Origin: JAFGUF01 sp040883315
GTDB lineage: Bacteria > Bacillota > Clostridia > Christensenellales > UMGS416
Length of the DNA: 64,000 bases
NCBI GenBank assembly: GCA_040883315.1
Contig: JBFLKU010000025.1
Span: 1 to 64,000 of the forward strand
Direction: 5' to 3'
Shown piece by piece: positions 9,107 to 17,456 of the stretch. The position numbers and the translations under genes were made by a program. The notes beneath the pieces were generated by a model. It did not search any database. It had not been told where the DNA came from and saw only the letters and a list, made by a program, of their open reading frames with translations. The number at the start of each line of letters is the position of its first letter. Positions within the stretch are counted from its first letter, which is position 1.

Positions 9107-9312
9107 TTTTATTATAAATACCTTAATAAAAAACTTTTCTTATTACACAAATAGAGTTATAATGTAGTTTGTTTCTAAAAAGACAGACTTTTGTTTTGTC
9201 TACTTATCATTATACATTATATATGATAATGTTAAAAGACAGAGAATTATTAGAAGATAAATAGTATATTTAGAATTTGTGTAATTATTTTTTTCGGGAG
9301 GATTTATATAAA

Positions 9313-10509
9313 GTGAAAGTTTTAGTAATCAACGCAGGAAGTTCATCGCTAAAGTATCAATTAATTAGCATGACAAATGAAGAGGTGCTGGCAAAGGGCA
9401 TAGTAGAGAGAATAGCTATTGATGGCTCTGTGCTGAAGCATCAAGTACCAGGCAAAGAAAAGGCAGTAATGGATATGCCGCTAAAGAACCATACAGAAGC
9501 TATAAAGCTGGTATTGGACACTTTGGTAGACAAGGAACATGGCGTGATAGAAAGCATGAACGACATTGCGGCAGTGGGACACAGAGTAGTGCATGGCGGA
9601 GAGAAATTCAGCGAATCAGTTTTGATAGACGATGAAGTGATGAAAGCCATTAAAGACAATATAGACTTGGCGCCACTACACAATCCAGCAAACATCATGG
9701 GTATTGAGGCATGCAAAGAGATTATGCCAAATAAAAAACAAGTAGCAGTTTTTGATACAGCATTTCACCAATCTATGCCGGAAAGGGCATATCTATACGG
9801 GATTCCATACAAATATTACAGAGATAATAAAGTTCGCAGATACGGCTTCCACGGAACAAGCCACAAATTCATTTCACAAGAAGTAGCAAAAGTTATGGAT
9901 AAGAAGGTAGAAGAGCTTCGCACAATAATCTGCCATTTAGGCAATGGCGGCTCTGTTTCTGCTGTGAAACATGGCAAAAGCGTAGATACATCAATGGGTC
10001 TTACTCCTTTGGAGGGCGTGCTGATGGGAACCAGATGCGGCGACTTAGATCCATCTATTGTGGAATACATTATGCAGATAGAGAACATGAGTATCGGCGA
10101 AGTGATGGATATACTAAATAAAAAAAGCGGAATACTGGGCGTTTCTGAAATATCATCAGACATGAGGGATATAGAAGCTGAAGTGGCTAATGACAATAAG
10201 GCTGCAATAAGAGTTTATAATCTGTTCTGCTACAGAGTTAAAAAATACATCGGAGCATATGCAGCTGCAATGGGCGGAGTTGATGTAATCGTATTCACAG
10301 CTGGCATAGGCGAAAACAACCCGGACATGAGAGCTGACATATTGGAAGACATGGAGTTCCTAGGGCTGGAAATAGACAGAAAAACAAATGATTCTAAGGC
10401 AGACTTGGTTCAGATATCTACAAAAAATTCAAAAGTAGCTGCATACTCAATAGCTACAAATGAAGAAGTAATGATAGCAAGAGACACTTTGGAGCTGGTC
10501 GGAGAATAA
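9313..10509 (+). CDS. ackA: Acetate kinase
   Basis: 398 residues. It interconverts acetyl phosphate + ADP and acetate + ATP, the ATP-yielding last step of acetate fermentation. Motifs in order: INAGSSSLKYQ (N-terminus), VGHRVVHGGEKF, FDTAFHQSMPE (catalytic Asp/His region), YGFHGTSHK, HLGNGGSVSA, DTSMGLTPLEG, GTRCGDLDP, TAGIGENN. The start is the GTG at 9313, preceded by GGGAGGA at 9296-9302; an upstream in-frame start (9277) lies before the ribosome site. No pta gene is adjacent. The last base of its TAA is the first base of the next gene's ATG, so it is coupled to the HAD phosphatase. Confidence 0.96.
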   Translation: MKVLVINAGSSSLKYQLISMTNEEVLAKGIVERIAIDGSVLKHQVPGKEKAVMDMPLKNHTEAIKLVLDTLVDKEHGVIESMNDIAAVGHRVVHGGEKFSESVLIDDEVMKAIKDNIDLAPLHNPANIMGIEACKEIMPNKKQVAVFDTAFHQSMPERAYLYGIPYKYYRDNKVRRYGFHGTSHKFISQEVAKVMDKKVEELRTIICHLGNGGSVSAVKHGKSVDTSMGLTPLEGVLMGTRCGDLDPSIVEYIMQIENMSIGEVMDILNKKSGILGVSEISSDMRDIEAEVANDNKAAIRVYNLFCYRVKKYIGAYAAAMGGVDVIVFTAGIGENNPDMRADILEDMEFLGLEIDRKTNDSKADLVQISTKNSKVAAYSIATNEEVMIARDTLELVGE

Positions 10510-11312
10510 TGGACATTAAACTTGTAGTGACAGATTTGGATGATACCTTAATCTCAGAGAATACAGGCATCACTCAAAGGGCATATGACACTATAGCAAA
10601 GGTTCAGAAAAAAGGAATAAAGGTATCGATAGCAACAGGCAGAATGCATACTTCTGCCTTTCCTTATGCTAGGGAGCTGGATATAAATGAGCCTATTATC
10701 AGCTATAATGGTGCGCTTGTAAAGCATGCTAAAACGGGAGAGAATATACTTCATCTGCCGGTTGACTATAATTATGCTGTAGAGGTGCTGGAATTTGCAA
10801 AAGAGCACAATCAGTATATTCAGTACTATTCAAAAGAAGATTATTTTGTGTATGAGCACTGTGCCAAAAGCGAAAGATATGAGTATCTGACAGGCATACG
10901 GGCAAAAGAAACAAAGAAGGATTTATTAAAGGTATTGGATTTTAGCCCGACAAAGATGCTGATAATCTGTGATGAAAAAGAATCTGAGAGAATATATAAT
11001 CTGGCATTAAAAAAATTTGAAAATAGACTTCAAATCACACGCTCCAGCGGAACGTATGTAGAATTCAACAATATAAACGCATCAAAGGGCAATGCATGCA
11101 AAGCACTAGCAGAATATTACGGATTTACCCTAGAAAACACCATGAGCATAGGAAACGGCGGAAACGACGTGGACATGATAGAAAAATGCGGACTAGGCGT
11201 GGCGGTGGAAAATGCAGTGCAGGAGGCAAAGGACGCTGCTGACTATATATGCCCCTCGCAGGAAAAAGACGGAGCAATAGAAGCGATGGAGAGATTTTTG
11301 CTAAACAGGTGA
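10509..11312 (+). CDS. Cof-type HAD-superfamily phosphatase
   Basis: 267 residues, typical of the Cof/YbiV group (HAD IIB, cap type C2). Motif I is VTDLDDTL (nucleophile and acid/base Asp), motif II SIATGR, motif III Lys in ASKGNACKAL, motif IV IGNGGNDVDMI. Such enzymes hydrolyse small sugar phosphates or similar; the substrate cannot be read from sequence. Motif IV normally reads GDxxND; here the first Asp is Asn, which may alter Mg2+ binding. Start overlaps the ackA stop (TAATG), indicating translational coupling. Confidence 0.9.
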   Translation: MDIKLVVTDLDDTLISENTGITQRAYDTIAKVQKKGIKVSIATGRMHTSAFPYARELDINEPIISYNGALVKHAKTGENILHLPVDYNYAVEVLEFAKEHNQYIQYYSKEDYFVYEHCAKSERYEYLTGIRAKETKKDLLKVLDFSPTKMLIICDEKESERIYNLALKKFENRLQITRSSGTYVEFNNINASKGNACKALAEYYGFTLENTMSIGNGGNDVDMIEKCGLGVAVENAVQEAKDAADYICPSQEKDGAIEAMERFLLNR

Positions 11313-11369
11313 AGTTTTTTATTAAAAGTGTTATAATAATCGAAACACAATTGTTTAGGTGGGTATAAT

Positions 11370-12299
11370 ATGGCTACAGTAAAAATTGATGATTTTATCA
11401 ATGACTTGGATTTAGATATTCTCTATAGGGGAGAAAACGACACCATAGAAATAGTATCATCCAGTATAAACAGACCAGGTCTGCAGCTTGCAGGCTTTTT
11501 TGACTATTTTGCATCGGAAAGATTGCAGGTTTTGGGAAAAGTGGAGATATCATATCTGGAGCAGGCACTGAACGAGGAACAGAGGGAAAAGGCATTAGAG
11601 AAACTGATGTCCAAAGATATCCCTGCAATTATTATCAGCCGCTCGCAGGACTCCATGAAGGACGTTATTATAAACGTAGCAAAAAAATACAATAGACCAG
11701 TTTTTATTTCAAAATTAGTAACTACAAAGCTTATACATATGGGCGTAATGTACGCCGACAGAATTTTGGCACCAAGCATCACTAGGCACGGCGTGTTTAT
11801 GGATGTATACGGCGTGGGAATACTGCTGGTAGGCGAGAGCGGAATAGGAAAAAGCGAGACAGCACTAGAGCTGATAAAACGCGGACACAGACTGGTGGCT
11901 GACGACGCAGTGGAGATAGTTCGCACATCTGATGAGATGCTAAAAGCAAAGGCACCGCTTTCTGTAAGGCATTTCATGGAGATACGCGGAGTAGGCATAA
12001 TTGATATACGCCAAATGTTTGGTGTGGGATCAATACTGAATGAGAAAACTGTACATCTGCAGATAGAGATGGAGGCATGGGACCCGACAAAGGTATACGA
12101 TAGGTTGGGAATCAGTGAAGACCTCGGCTCCATATTGGGAGTTGGAATTCCGAGGATTACGATACCTGTGCGACCGGGCAGAAACCTGGCTATCATAATA
12201 GAGGTAGCAGCCAGAAACTATAGACTTAAGAAAATGGGCTATAATGCAGCTATTGCATTGACAGACCAGCTGATGAAAAACGAGGAGGAATTGATTTAG
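11370..12299 (+). CDS. hprK: HPr kinase/phosphorylase
   Basis: 309 residues, standard length. It phosphorylates and dephosphorylates HPr on Ser46, the sensor step of carbon catabolite repression in low-GC Gram-positives. N-terminal domain 1-130; catalytic domain shows RHGVFMDVYG (general base His), P-loop GESGIGKSE near residue 154, LVADDAVEI, and the family signature EIRGVGIIDIRQMFG. RBS GGTGGG precedes the ATG at 11370. The following glucokinase begins on the last base of its stop codon, linking catabolite signalling and glucose phosphorylation in one transcript. Confidence 0.97.
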   Translation: MATVKIDDFINDLDLDILYRGENDTIEIVSSSINRPGLQLAGFFDYFASERLQVLGKVEISYLEQALNEEQREKALEKLMSKDIPAIIISRSQDSMKDVIINVAKKYNRPVFISKLVTTKLIHMGVMYADRILAPSITRHGVFMDVYGVGILLVGESGIGKSETALELIKRGHRLVADDAVEIVRTSDEMLKAKAPLSVRHFMEIRGVGIIDIRQMFGVGSILNEKTVHLQIEMEAWDPTKVYDRLGISEDLGSILGVGIPRITIPVRPGRNLAIIIEVAARNYRLKKMGYNAAIALTDQLMKNEEELI

Positions 12300-13246
12300 T
12301 GATATATGTTGGTGTTGATATAGGAGGCACGAATATAGCGGCAGGAGTGGTAGACGACAAAAAGGGCATATTGAACAAAGCTGAATGCCCCACTTTGGCA
12401 GAGAGACCATACGAAGAACTACTGCACAGCATTTTTGATTTATGCAAAAAAGTAATCGATGAATCCGATGTAGACTATAAAGATATTTCATCAGTAGGCA
12501 TTGGTATGCCAGGCATAGAGACGCCTGAAGGGCTGGCACACTGCAAGAATTTGTTTTGGCACGGTGTCACACTGCGAAACGACCTTGAAGAGCTGATGGA
12601 TAAAAAAGTATACATAGATAACGATGCACATGCAGCAGCACTTGGCGAAATAGAATTCGGAAATTTGAAAGGTTCAAAAGACGCTATAATGCTGACCCTG
12701 GGAACGGGTGTTGGCGGTGCAATGATTGTAAACGGAAGGGTTATAGCCGGGCACAATCACGCTGGAGGAGAGCTGGGACACGTCACTTTTGTTTATGGTG
12801 GAGTTCAGTGCTCATGCGGTAGAAAGGGATGCCTAGAAAAATACGCCGCAGCTACAGCACTAATTAGAATAGGAAAAGAATACGCAGAAAAATATAAAAA
12901 TTCCATACTTCACGAATGCATAGGAGGGCTAGAGCATATATCAGCCAAGGATGTGGTGGACGGAGCCAGAGAAAAAGACGAGGCATGCGTTTTGGCATTT
13001 GAAGACTACTGTGAATATCTAAGCGATGGAATAATTAGCTTTATAAATATGCTTAATCCCCAAAAAATATGTATAGGCGGTGGATTGGCAAATGCAGGAG
13101 ATTTTTTGTTTGACAAAATACGAAATAAATGCAAAGAAAGATATTTTTCTCCGCTGCACGAGGGCACAGAAATAGTGCCGGCGCTGCTGAAAAATGACGC
13201 TGGAATACTAGGTGCAGCTATGGTTGCGAAGCAGGGAGAAAACTAG
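12299..13246 (+). CDS. glcK: ROK-family glucokinase
   Basis: 315 residues. The ATP motif GVDIGGTNIAAGVV, the catalytic region IGMPG and DNDAHAAALGE, the phosphate motif LGTGVGGAMIVNG, and the ROK zinc signature GGELGHV ... CSCGRKGCLE are present. Predicted to phosphorylate glucose in the cytoplasm; other hexoses are possible. Start is GTG at 12299, overlapping the hprK TAG, with GAGGAGG upstream inside hprK. Symbol is by family similarity. Confidence 0.9.
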   Translation: MIYVGVDIGGTNIAAGVVDDKKGILNKAECPTLAERPYEELLHSIFDLCKKVIDESDVDYKDISSVGIGMPGIETPEGLAHCKNLFWHGVTLRNDLEELMDKKVYIDNDAHAAALGEIEFGNLKGSKDAIMLTLGTGVGGAMIVNGRVIAGHNHAGGELGHVTFVYGGVQCSCGRKGCLEKYAAATALIRIGKEYAEKYKNSILHECIGGLEHISAKDVVDGAREKDEACVLAFEDYCEYLSDGIISFINMLNPQKICIGGGLANAGDFLFDKIRNKCKERYFSPLHEGTEIVPALLKNDAGILGAAMVAKQGEN

Positions 13247-13284
13247 AAATACAGCTGATTATCATATTATGATGTCTCTAAGCC

Positions 13285-13313
13285 TTGCAGTAATCACAAA
13301 ATTAGTATAAAAT
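13285..13313 (+). promoter_or_regulatory. Candidate promoter for the Asp23-fakA operon
   Basis: TTGCAG, 17-base spacer, TAAAAT, 65 bases before the Asp23-family ATG. Confidence 0.45.
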
Positions 13314-13377
13314 ATGTATACTTTAATAGGTGTGCAGATTTATTAAATGAATAAGATAATTTCAGAAAGGAGTTAAC

Positions 13378-13731
13378 ATGGCAACCATTGTAAACGACAA
13401 GGGAAGCATTTCTATATCGTCAGATGTTATCGCCACTATTGTAGGAATCAGTGCAGAGCAATGCTATGGATTGGTTGGAATGTCAGCAAAATCGGCAGGT
13501 GACGGAATAGCCAAACTTCTGCATTTGGAAAACTATCATAAGGGCATAAAAGTGAACATGAAAGATGATATTGTTGATATTGATATGTTCGTAATTGTAG
13601 AGTATGGCGTATCGATAAATGCGGTTGCTCAAAGTGCGAAGGAAACCATAAAATATAACGTTGAAAAATTTACTGGACTAAAGGTAGGCAAAGTGAATGT
13701 CAGCGTTCAGGGCGTAAGAATCGGAGATTAG
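13378..13731 (+). CDS. Asp23/Gls24 family envelope-stress protein (YloU-like)
   Basis: 117 residues covering a single Asp23 domain: GSISISSDVIATIVGISAEQC at the start, then the conserved D-I-D-MF-V-IVEYG-V-S-I stretch and KVNVSVQGVRI at the end. The family associates with the membrane or cell-envelope stress in Firmicutes; molecular role is unclear. RBS AAAGGAG lies 5 bases before the ATG. The next gene, 18 bases downstream, is the YloV/FakA homologue, the same order as yloU-yloV in Bacillus. Confidence 0.9.
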   Translation: MATIVNDKGSISISSDVIATIVGISAEQCYGLVGMSAKSAGDGIAKLLHLENYHKGIKVNMKDDIVDIDMFVIVEYGVSINAVAQSAKETIKYNVEKFTGLKVGKVNVSVQGVRIGD

Positions 13732-13749
13732 GTAAGAAAGGAAAAAATC

Positions 13750-15384
13750 GTGAAATTAAAAAGTATTGACGGCGCTCTTTTGAAAGAAATGATAGTAAGC
13801 GGCGCGCTGCTGCTAGAGCGTTATAAAGAAGATATTAATGCATTGAATGTTTTTCCGGTACCTGATGGGGACACTGGAACGAACATGTCATTTACTATGA
13901 AAGGTGCAATTAATCAGGTAAACCAGGCAGAAGTAAATGGAATAGACGTGATGGGAGAAGCACTATCTCGCGGCTCTCTAAAAGGAGCAAGAGGAAACTC
14001 TGGAGTAATACTCTCACAGATTTTTAGAGGCTTCTACAATGGACTTAAGGGCAAGATAACAATTAATGCAAAGGAGCTGGGACAATCACTGCAATTTGGT
14101 GTAGAGACAGCATATAAAGCTGTTATGAAACCTCGTGAAGGCACAATACTGACAGTAGCTAGAGCGTTTGCGGAAGAAGCCCAGAAAAAATCACTGGAAA
14201 CAGATGATGTAATCGAAGTGATGGAAGCCGCCATGAAGTATGGCAAAGAAATACTGGCAAAAACACCAGATATGCTGGATGTACTGAAAAAAGCAGGTGT
14301 GGTGGATGCGGGCGGAGAAGGACTTCTGCTGATATACCAAGGATTTATTTCAGCAATGAAGGGCGAAGAGCCGGCGGGAGATTTGTCTGAGCTGACAGTT
14401 GACAGCAAAGCACAGATGTTTGAGCCTATAATAGATGATTTAGAAGAGATAACATTTGGTTATTGTACGGAATTTTTCATTATTAATTTATTCGAGAATG
14501 TTAGCTTGGAAGACATCGATGTATTTAAAACAAAAATCAGCAAACTAGGCGACAGCATAGTGGTGGTTGGCGACACAGAGCTGGTGAAGATCCATGTTCA
14601 CACAGACATGCCGGGCAAGGTGCTGCAATATGCACTGAGACTTGGCGAACTGGACAAAATAAAAATAGAGAACATGCGCGAGCAAAACAGAGAAGTCTTG
14701 AAAAAGAAAAACAACACGCCTAAAAAGAAAAATGGTGTAGTTGCTGTGACAGCTGGCGACGGAATGGCAGCCATATTCAAGGACTTGGGTGTTGACTATG
14801 TGGTAGAGGGCGGACAGACCATGAACCCATCTACAGATGATATAGCAAAGGCCATTACTAAAGTGCACGCAGAAAATGTATATGTTTTGCCGAACAACTC
14901 AAACATTATAATGGCAGCACAGCAGTCTGCAGACATAGTAAGCAGCAAGGTGCACGTTATTCCATCCAAAACATCTCCTCAGGGTATTGCAGCTATGCTG
15001 GCATATGACCCTGATAGCAAAGACAACATGACAGAAGATATGACGGCATCCATGCAGGATGTAATCACAGGTCAGGTTACATACGCTGTTCGTGATTCTT
15101 CATATGACGATATGGACATAAAAGAAGGCGACATAATGGGAATGATAGACGGCAAAATATCAGTTGTGGGCAAAAGAGTATCTGATGTCACAAAGAAACT
15201 GATTGAAAAAATGACCGAAATGAATGAAGATGCCGAAATCATTACGATATTTAAAGGCGAAGATACAAAGGACTCTCAGGCTGAAACATTGCTGAAAGCT
15301 TTGGAAGAAAAATACGAGGACTATGAAATAGACCTTCAAACAGGCGGGCAGCCTTTGTATTATTACATAATTTCTGTGGAGTAA
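13750..15384 (+). CDS. fakA: DAK2-domain fatty acid kinase subunit A homologue (YloV/FakA)
   Basis: 544 residues, normal for FakA/YloV. The N-terminal DhaL (DAK2) domain carries the Mg-ATP motif NVFPVPDGDTGTNM (residues ~33-46) and SRGSLKGARGNSGVI; a middle domain has GYCTEFF and KIHVHTDMPG; the C-terminal domain resembles the DegV-like region (GDGMAAIFKDLG, LPNNSNIIMAAQQ, VHVIPSKTSPQG). FakA binds ATP and works with a DegV-type FakB that carries the fatty acid; no fakB is here. Start is GTG at 13750 with AAAGG upstream. The usual next gene (recG) is absent; a lipoprotein gene follows after 7 bases. Confidence 0.9.
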   Translation: MKLKSIDGALLKEMIVSGALLLERYKEDINALNVFPVPDGDTGTNMSFTMKGAINQVNQAEVNGIDVMGEALSRGSLKGARGNSGVILSQIFRGFYNGLKGKITINAKELGQSLQFGVETAYKAVMKPREGTILTVARAFAEEAQKKSLETDDVIEVMEAAMKYGKEILAKTPDMLDVLKKAGVVDAGGEGLLLIYQGFISAMKGEEPAGDLSELTVDSKAQMFEPIIDDLEEITFGYCTEFFIINLFENVSLEDIDVFKTKISKLGDSIVVVGDTELVKIHVHTDMPGKVLQYALRLGELDKIKIENMREQNREVLKKKNNTPKKKNGVVAVTAGDGMAAIFKDLGVDYVVEGGQTMNPSTDDIAKAITKVHAENVYVLPNNSNIIMAAQQSADIVSSKVHVIPSKTSPQGIAAMLAYDPDSKDNMTEDMTASMQDVITGQVTYAVRDSSYDDMDIKEGDIMGMIDGKISVVGKRVSDVTKKLIEKMTEMNEDAEIITIFKGEDTKDSQAETLLKALEEKYEDYEIDLQTGGQPLYYYIISVE

Positions 15385-15391
15385 TTTATCC

Positions 15392-16096
15392 ATGAAAAAA
15401 GCAAAACAACTACTAAGTGCTATTTTAATTATTTTGTTGATTATGGCTTTGTGCGCCTGTAAAGAGGACCCATCGCTACAGACTGCAAAATATAAAGGAT
15501 GCATTACAGTAGGATATTATCCGGGCTCGTACCTTAACGAGCCCGTTGCTAATATAATCAGGGCTGCAGCAAACACCATGAATTTGGATGTGTATTTTAA
15601 AAGCCAAACTGAGGAAACGTGGCAGGCAGACCTGCATAATGAAGAAATCGACATAATGATAGATGAAAGCAATGATGTTGATTTATTGAGCAATATTTTA
15701 TTCACTACCAAGGTAATATTTTTAAAACACAGAGATGCGGATTTGGCATCCGGCGGAGTAATCGGAGTGCTGGACGTCGGCTTTATTCGCGATTCTGCTA
15801 TGGCTATCACCGATTTTCACAATGCGAAATATTCATATTATGCTATGCCGAAAATGCTGATTGCAGATTTTGAATCCGGTCATCTGGACGGAATAATAGT
15901 GAATGAAGTGGATTACCTGACATACAGCACTCAGGATGATGCTGAAATAGAATACAACGAGATTAACAGACGTGATGTACGGCTGGTTTTTGAAAACGGC
16001 GACGTTACTCTTTTGAATGAATTTAACAAAGCATTTGCAGAGCTTGCCGAAAACGGAACGATGCAAAGCGTAGTATTTGCAGAGAATAAAAACTAA
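15392..16096 (+). CDS. Small solute-binding-protein-like lipoprotein
   Basis: 234 residues. A signal peptide with hydrophobic core (LLSAILIILLIMAL) ends at lipobox LCAC, predicting lipid attachment at Cys23. The mature part resembles a shortened type 2 periplasmic-binding protein (family 3): KGCITVGYYPGSY near the start, EIDIMIDE, GVLDVGFIRDSAM, and a C-terminal helical stretch. It is shorter than typical transporter partners (about 250-300) and has no permease or ATPase beside it. It sits 7 bases behind fakA, so it is probably cotranscribed. Ligand unknown. Confidence 0.7.
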   Translation: MKKAKQLLSAILIILLIMALCACKEDPSLQTAKYKGCITVGYYPGSYLNEPVANIIRAAANTMNLDVYFKSQTEETWQADLHNEEIDIMIDESNDVDLLSNILFTTKVIFLKHRDADLASGGVIGVLDVGFIRDSAMAITDFHNAKYSYYAMPKMLIADFESGHLDGIIVNEVDYLTYSTQDDAEIEYNEINRRDVRLVFENGDVTLLNEFNKAFAELAENGTMQSVVFAENKN

Positions 16097-16158
16097 AAAA
16101 CACGAACATTTATTAAAAATTCACAAATAATATATGATTTTTTGTTGTAAAATAAATG

Positions 16159-16187
16159 GTGGTTTGTTATTATAATTAGCGAACCAC
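16159..16187 (+). promoter_or_regulatory. Inverted repeat over a TATAAT box upstream of purE
   Basis: GTGGTTTG (16159-16166) and CGAACCAC (16180-16187) pair with one G-U; TATAAT at 16171-16176 lies in the loop. CGAAC recurs at 16104-16108. CGAAC is the core of PurR boxes in Bacillus and Lactococcus. A purine operator overlapping the -10 is the likely reading, but no good -35 is visible, so this is tentative. Confidence 0.4.
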
Positions 16188-16230
16188 TTTTAAGATAATT
16201 TTAAAAAGCATTAAAGGAAGTGTAATTAAA

Positions 16231-16725
16231 TTGACAATGAATAATATGCCAAAGGTTGCTGTAATCATGGGTTCGTCATCAGATATGCCTGTGGTCGAGA
16301 AAACGATAAACACATTAAAACAATTTGATGTAGAGGTGGATGTTATGGTTTGTTCTGCCCACAGAACGCCGGATATAGCCGCCGATTTTGCAAGGAATGC
16401 CAGAGAAAATGGAATAGACGTTATAATTGCAGCAGCAGGGAAGGCAGCACATTTGCCGGGAGTGTTAGCTGCATTTACTACATTGCCGGTGATTGGGCTT
16501 CCAATAAAATCATCTTTGATGGATGGACTGGACAGCCTTTTGTCTATAGTGCAGATGCCATCTGGGGTGCCTGTAGCTACAGTTGCAGTAAACGGTGCTG
16601 AAAACGCAGCAGTATTGGCTGTGCAGATGATGTCATTAAAATATAGCGACCTAGCAGATAAACTGGGTAAATTTAAAGAAGATATGAAGCAAAAAGTGAT
16701 AGAGAGCAATAAATCAATTCAATAA
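16231..16725 (+). CDS. purE: N5-carboxyaminoimidazole ribonucleotide mutase
   Basis: 164 residues. Class I PurE motifs: VAVIMGSSSDMPV, SAHRTPD, AAAGKAAHLPGV, GLPIKSSLMDGLDSLLSIVQMPSGVPVATVAV. It rearranges N5-CAIR to CAIR in purine synthesis; the usual partner PurK is not in the window. Start taken as TTG at 16231 because AAGGAAG ends 10 bases before it; the ATG at 16237 is the alternative. First gene of purECFMN. Confidence 0.94.
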   Translation: MTMNNMPKVAVIMGSSSDMPVVEKTINTLKQFDVEVDVMVCSAHRTPDIAADFARNARENGIDVIIAAAGKAAHLPGVLAAFTTLPVIGLPIKSSLMDGLDSLLSIVQMPSGVPVATVAVNGAENAAVLAVQMMSLKYSDLADKLGKFKEDMKQKVIESNKSIQ

Positions 16726-16739
16726 ATAAGGAGTGCAAA

Positions 16740-17456
16740 ATGGAAAAGCTAAATCAGCTGTATGAAGGCAAGGCAAAAAAAGTGTTTTCAACTGAAAATG
16801 AAGACTATGTAATAGTTTCATATAAAGATGATGCTACTGCATTTAACGGAGTGAAAAAGGGCACAATAGTAGGCAAAGGTGCAGTTAACAATTTAATGAG
16901 CAATCATATGTTTAAGCTTCTTGAAAAAGAGGGCATACCCACACATTTTGTGGAGGAGCTAAATGACAGAGAGACAGTCGTTAAAAAGGTAGATATCGTG
17001 CCGGTAGAGGTGATAGTCAGAAACATTGCAGCAGGCTCACTTTCCAAAAGACTGGGCTTGGAGGAGGGCACAAAGCTTTCAACTACAGTTTTGGAATACT
17101 GCTACAAAGATGATGAACTAGGTGACCCAATGATAAATGATTACCACATAGCAGCAATGAATCTGGCTACTAAAGAAGAGATGGAGACAATTGCGAAGTA
17201 CTCGTTTAAAGTTAATGACTTCATGAGCGAATATTTGAAAGACATGAACATCACATTGATAGATTTTAAGCTGGAATTTGGAAGATATAAGGGCGAAATA
17301 TTATTGGCAGATGAGATTTCACCTGATACATGCAGATTCTGGGACACCACAACAAATGAAAAACTGGATAAAGATAGATTCCGCAGAGACCTAGGTGGGG
17401 TAGAGGATGCTTATCAGGAAGTTCTGCGCAGACTGATGGGCGGAAAGGCCAATTAA
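16740..17456 (+). CDS. purC: SAICAR synthetase
   Basis: 238 residues, usual length. YEGKAKKVF, DATAFNGVKKG, GKGAVNN, PVEVIVRNIAAGS, IDFKLEFGR, DEISPDTCRFWD mark SAICAR synthetase, which condenses CAIR with aspartate using ATP. RBS AAGGAG precedes the ATG 15 bases after purE. Its TAA overlaps the purF ATG. Confidence 0.97.
   Translation: MEKLNQLYEGKAKKVFSTENEDYVIVSYKDDATAFNGVKKGTIVGKGAVNNLMSNHMFKLLEKEGIPTHFVEELNDRETVVKKVDIVPVEVIVRNIAAGSLSKRLGLEEGTKLSTTVLEYCYKDDELGDPMINDYHIAAMNLATKEEMETIAKYSFKVNDFMSEYLKDMNITLIDFKLEFGRYKGEILLADEISPDTCRFWDTTTNEKLDKDRFRRDLGGVEDAYQEVLRRLMGGKAN

Noticed and set aside
11504..12196. Long minus-strand open frame (230 residues) inside hprK
   Set aside because: Shadow of hprK with Ser/Pro-rich composition and no family features.
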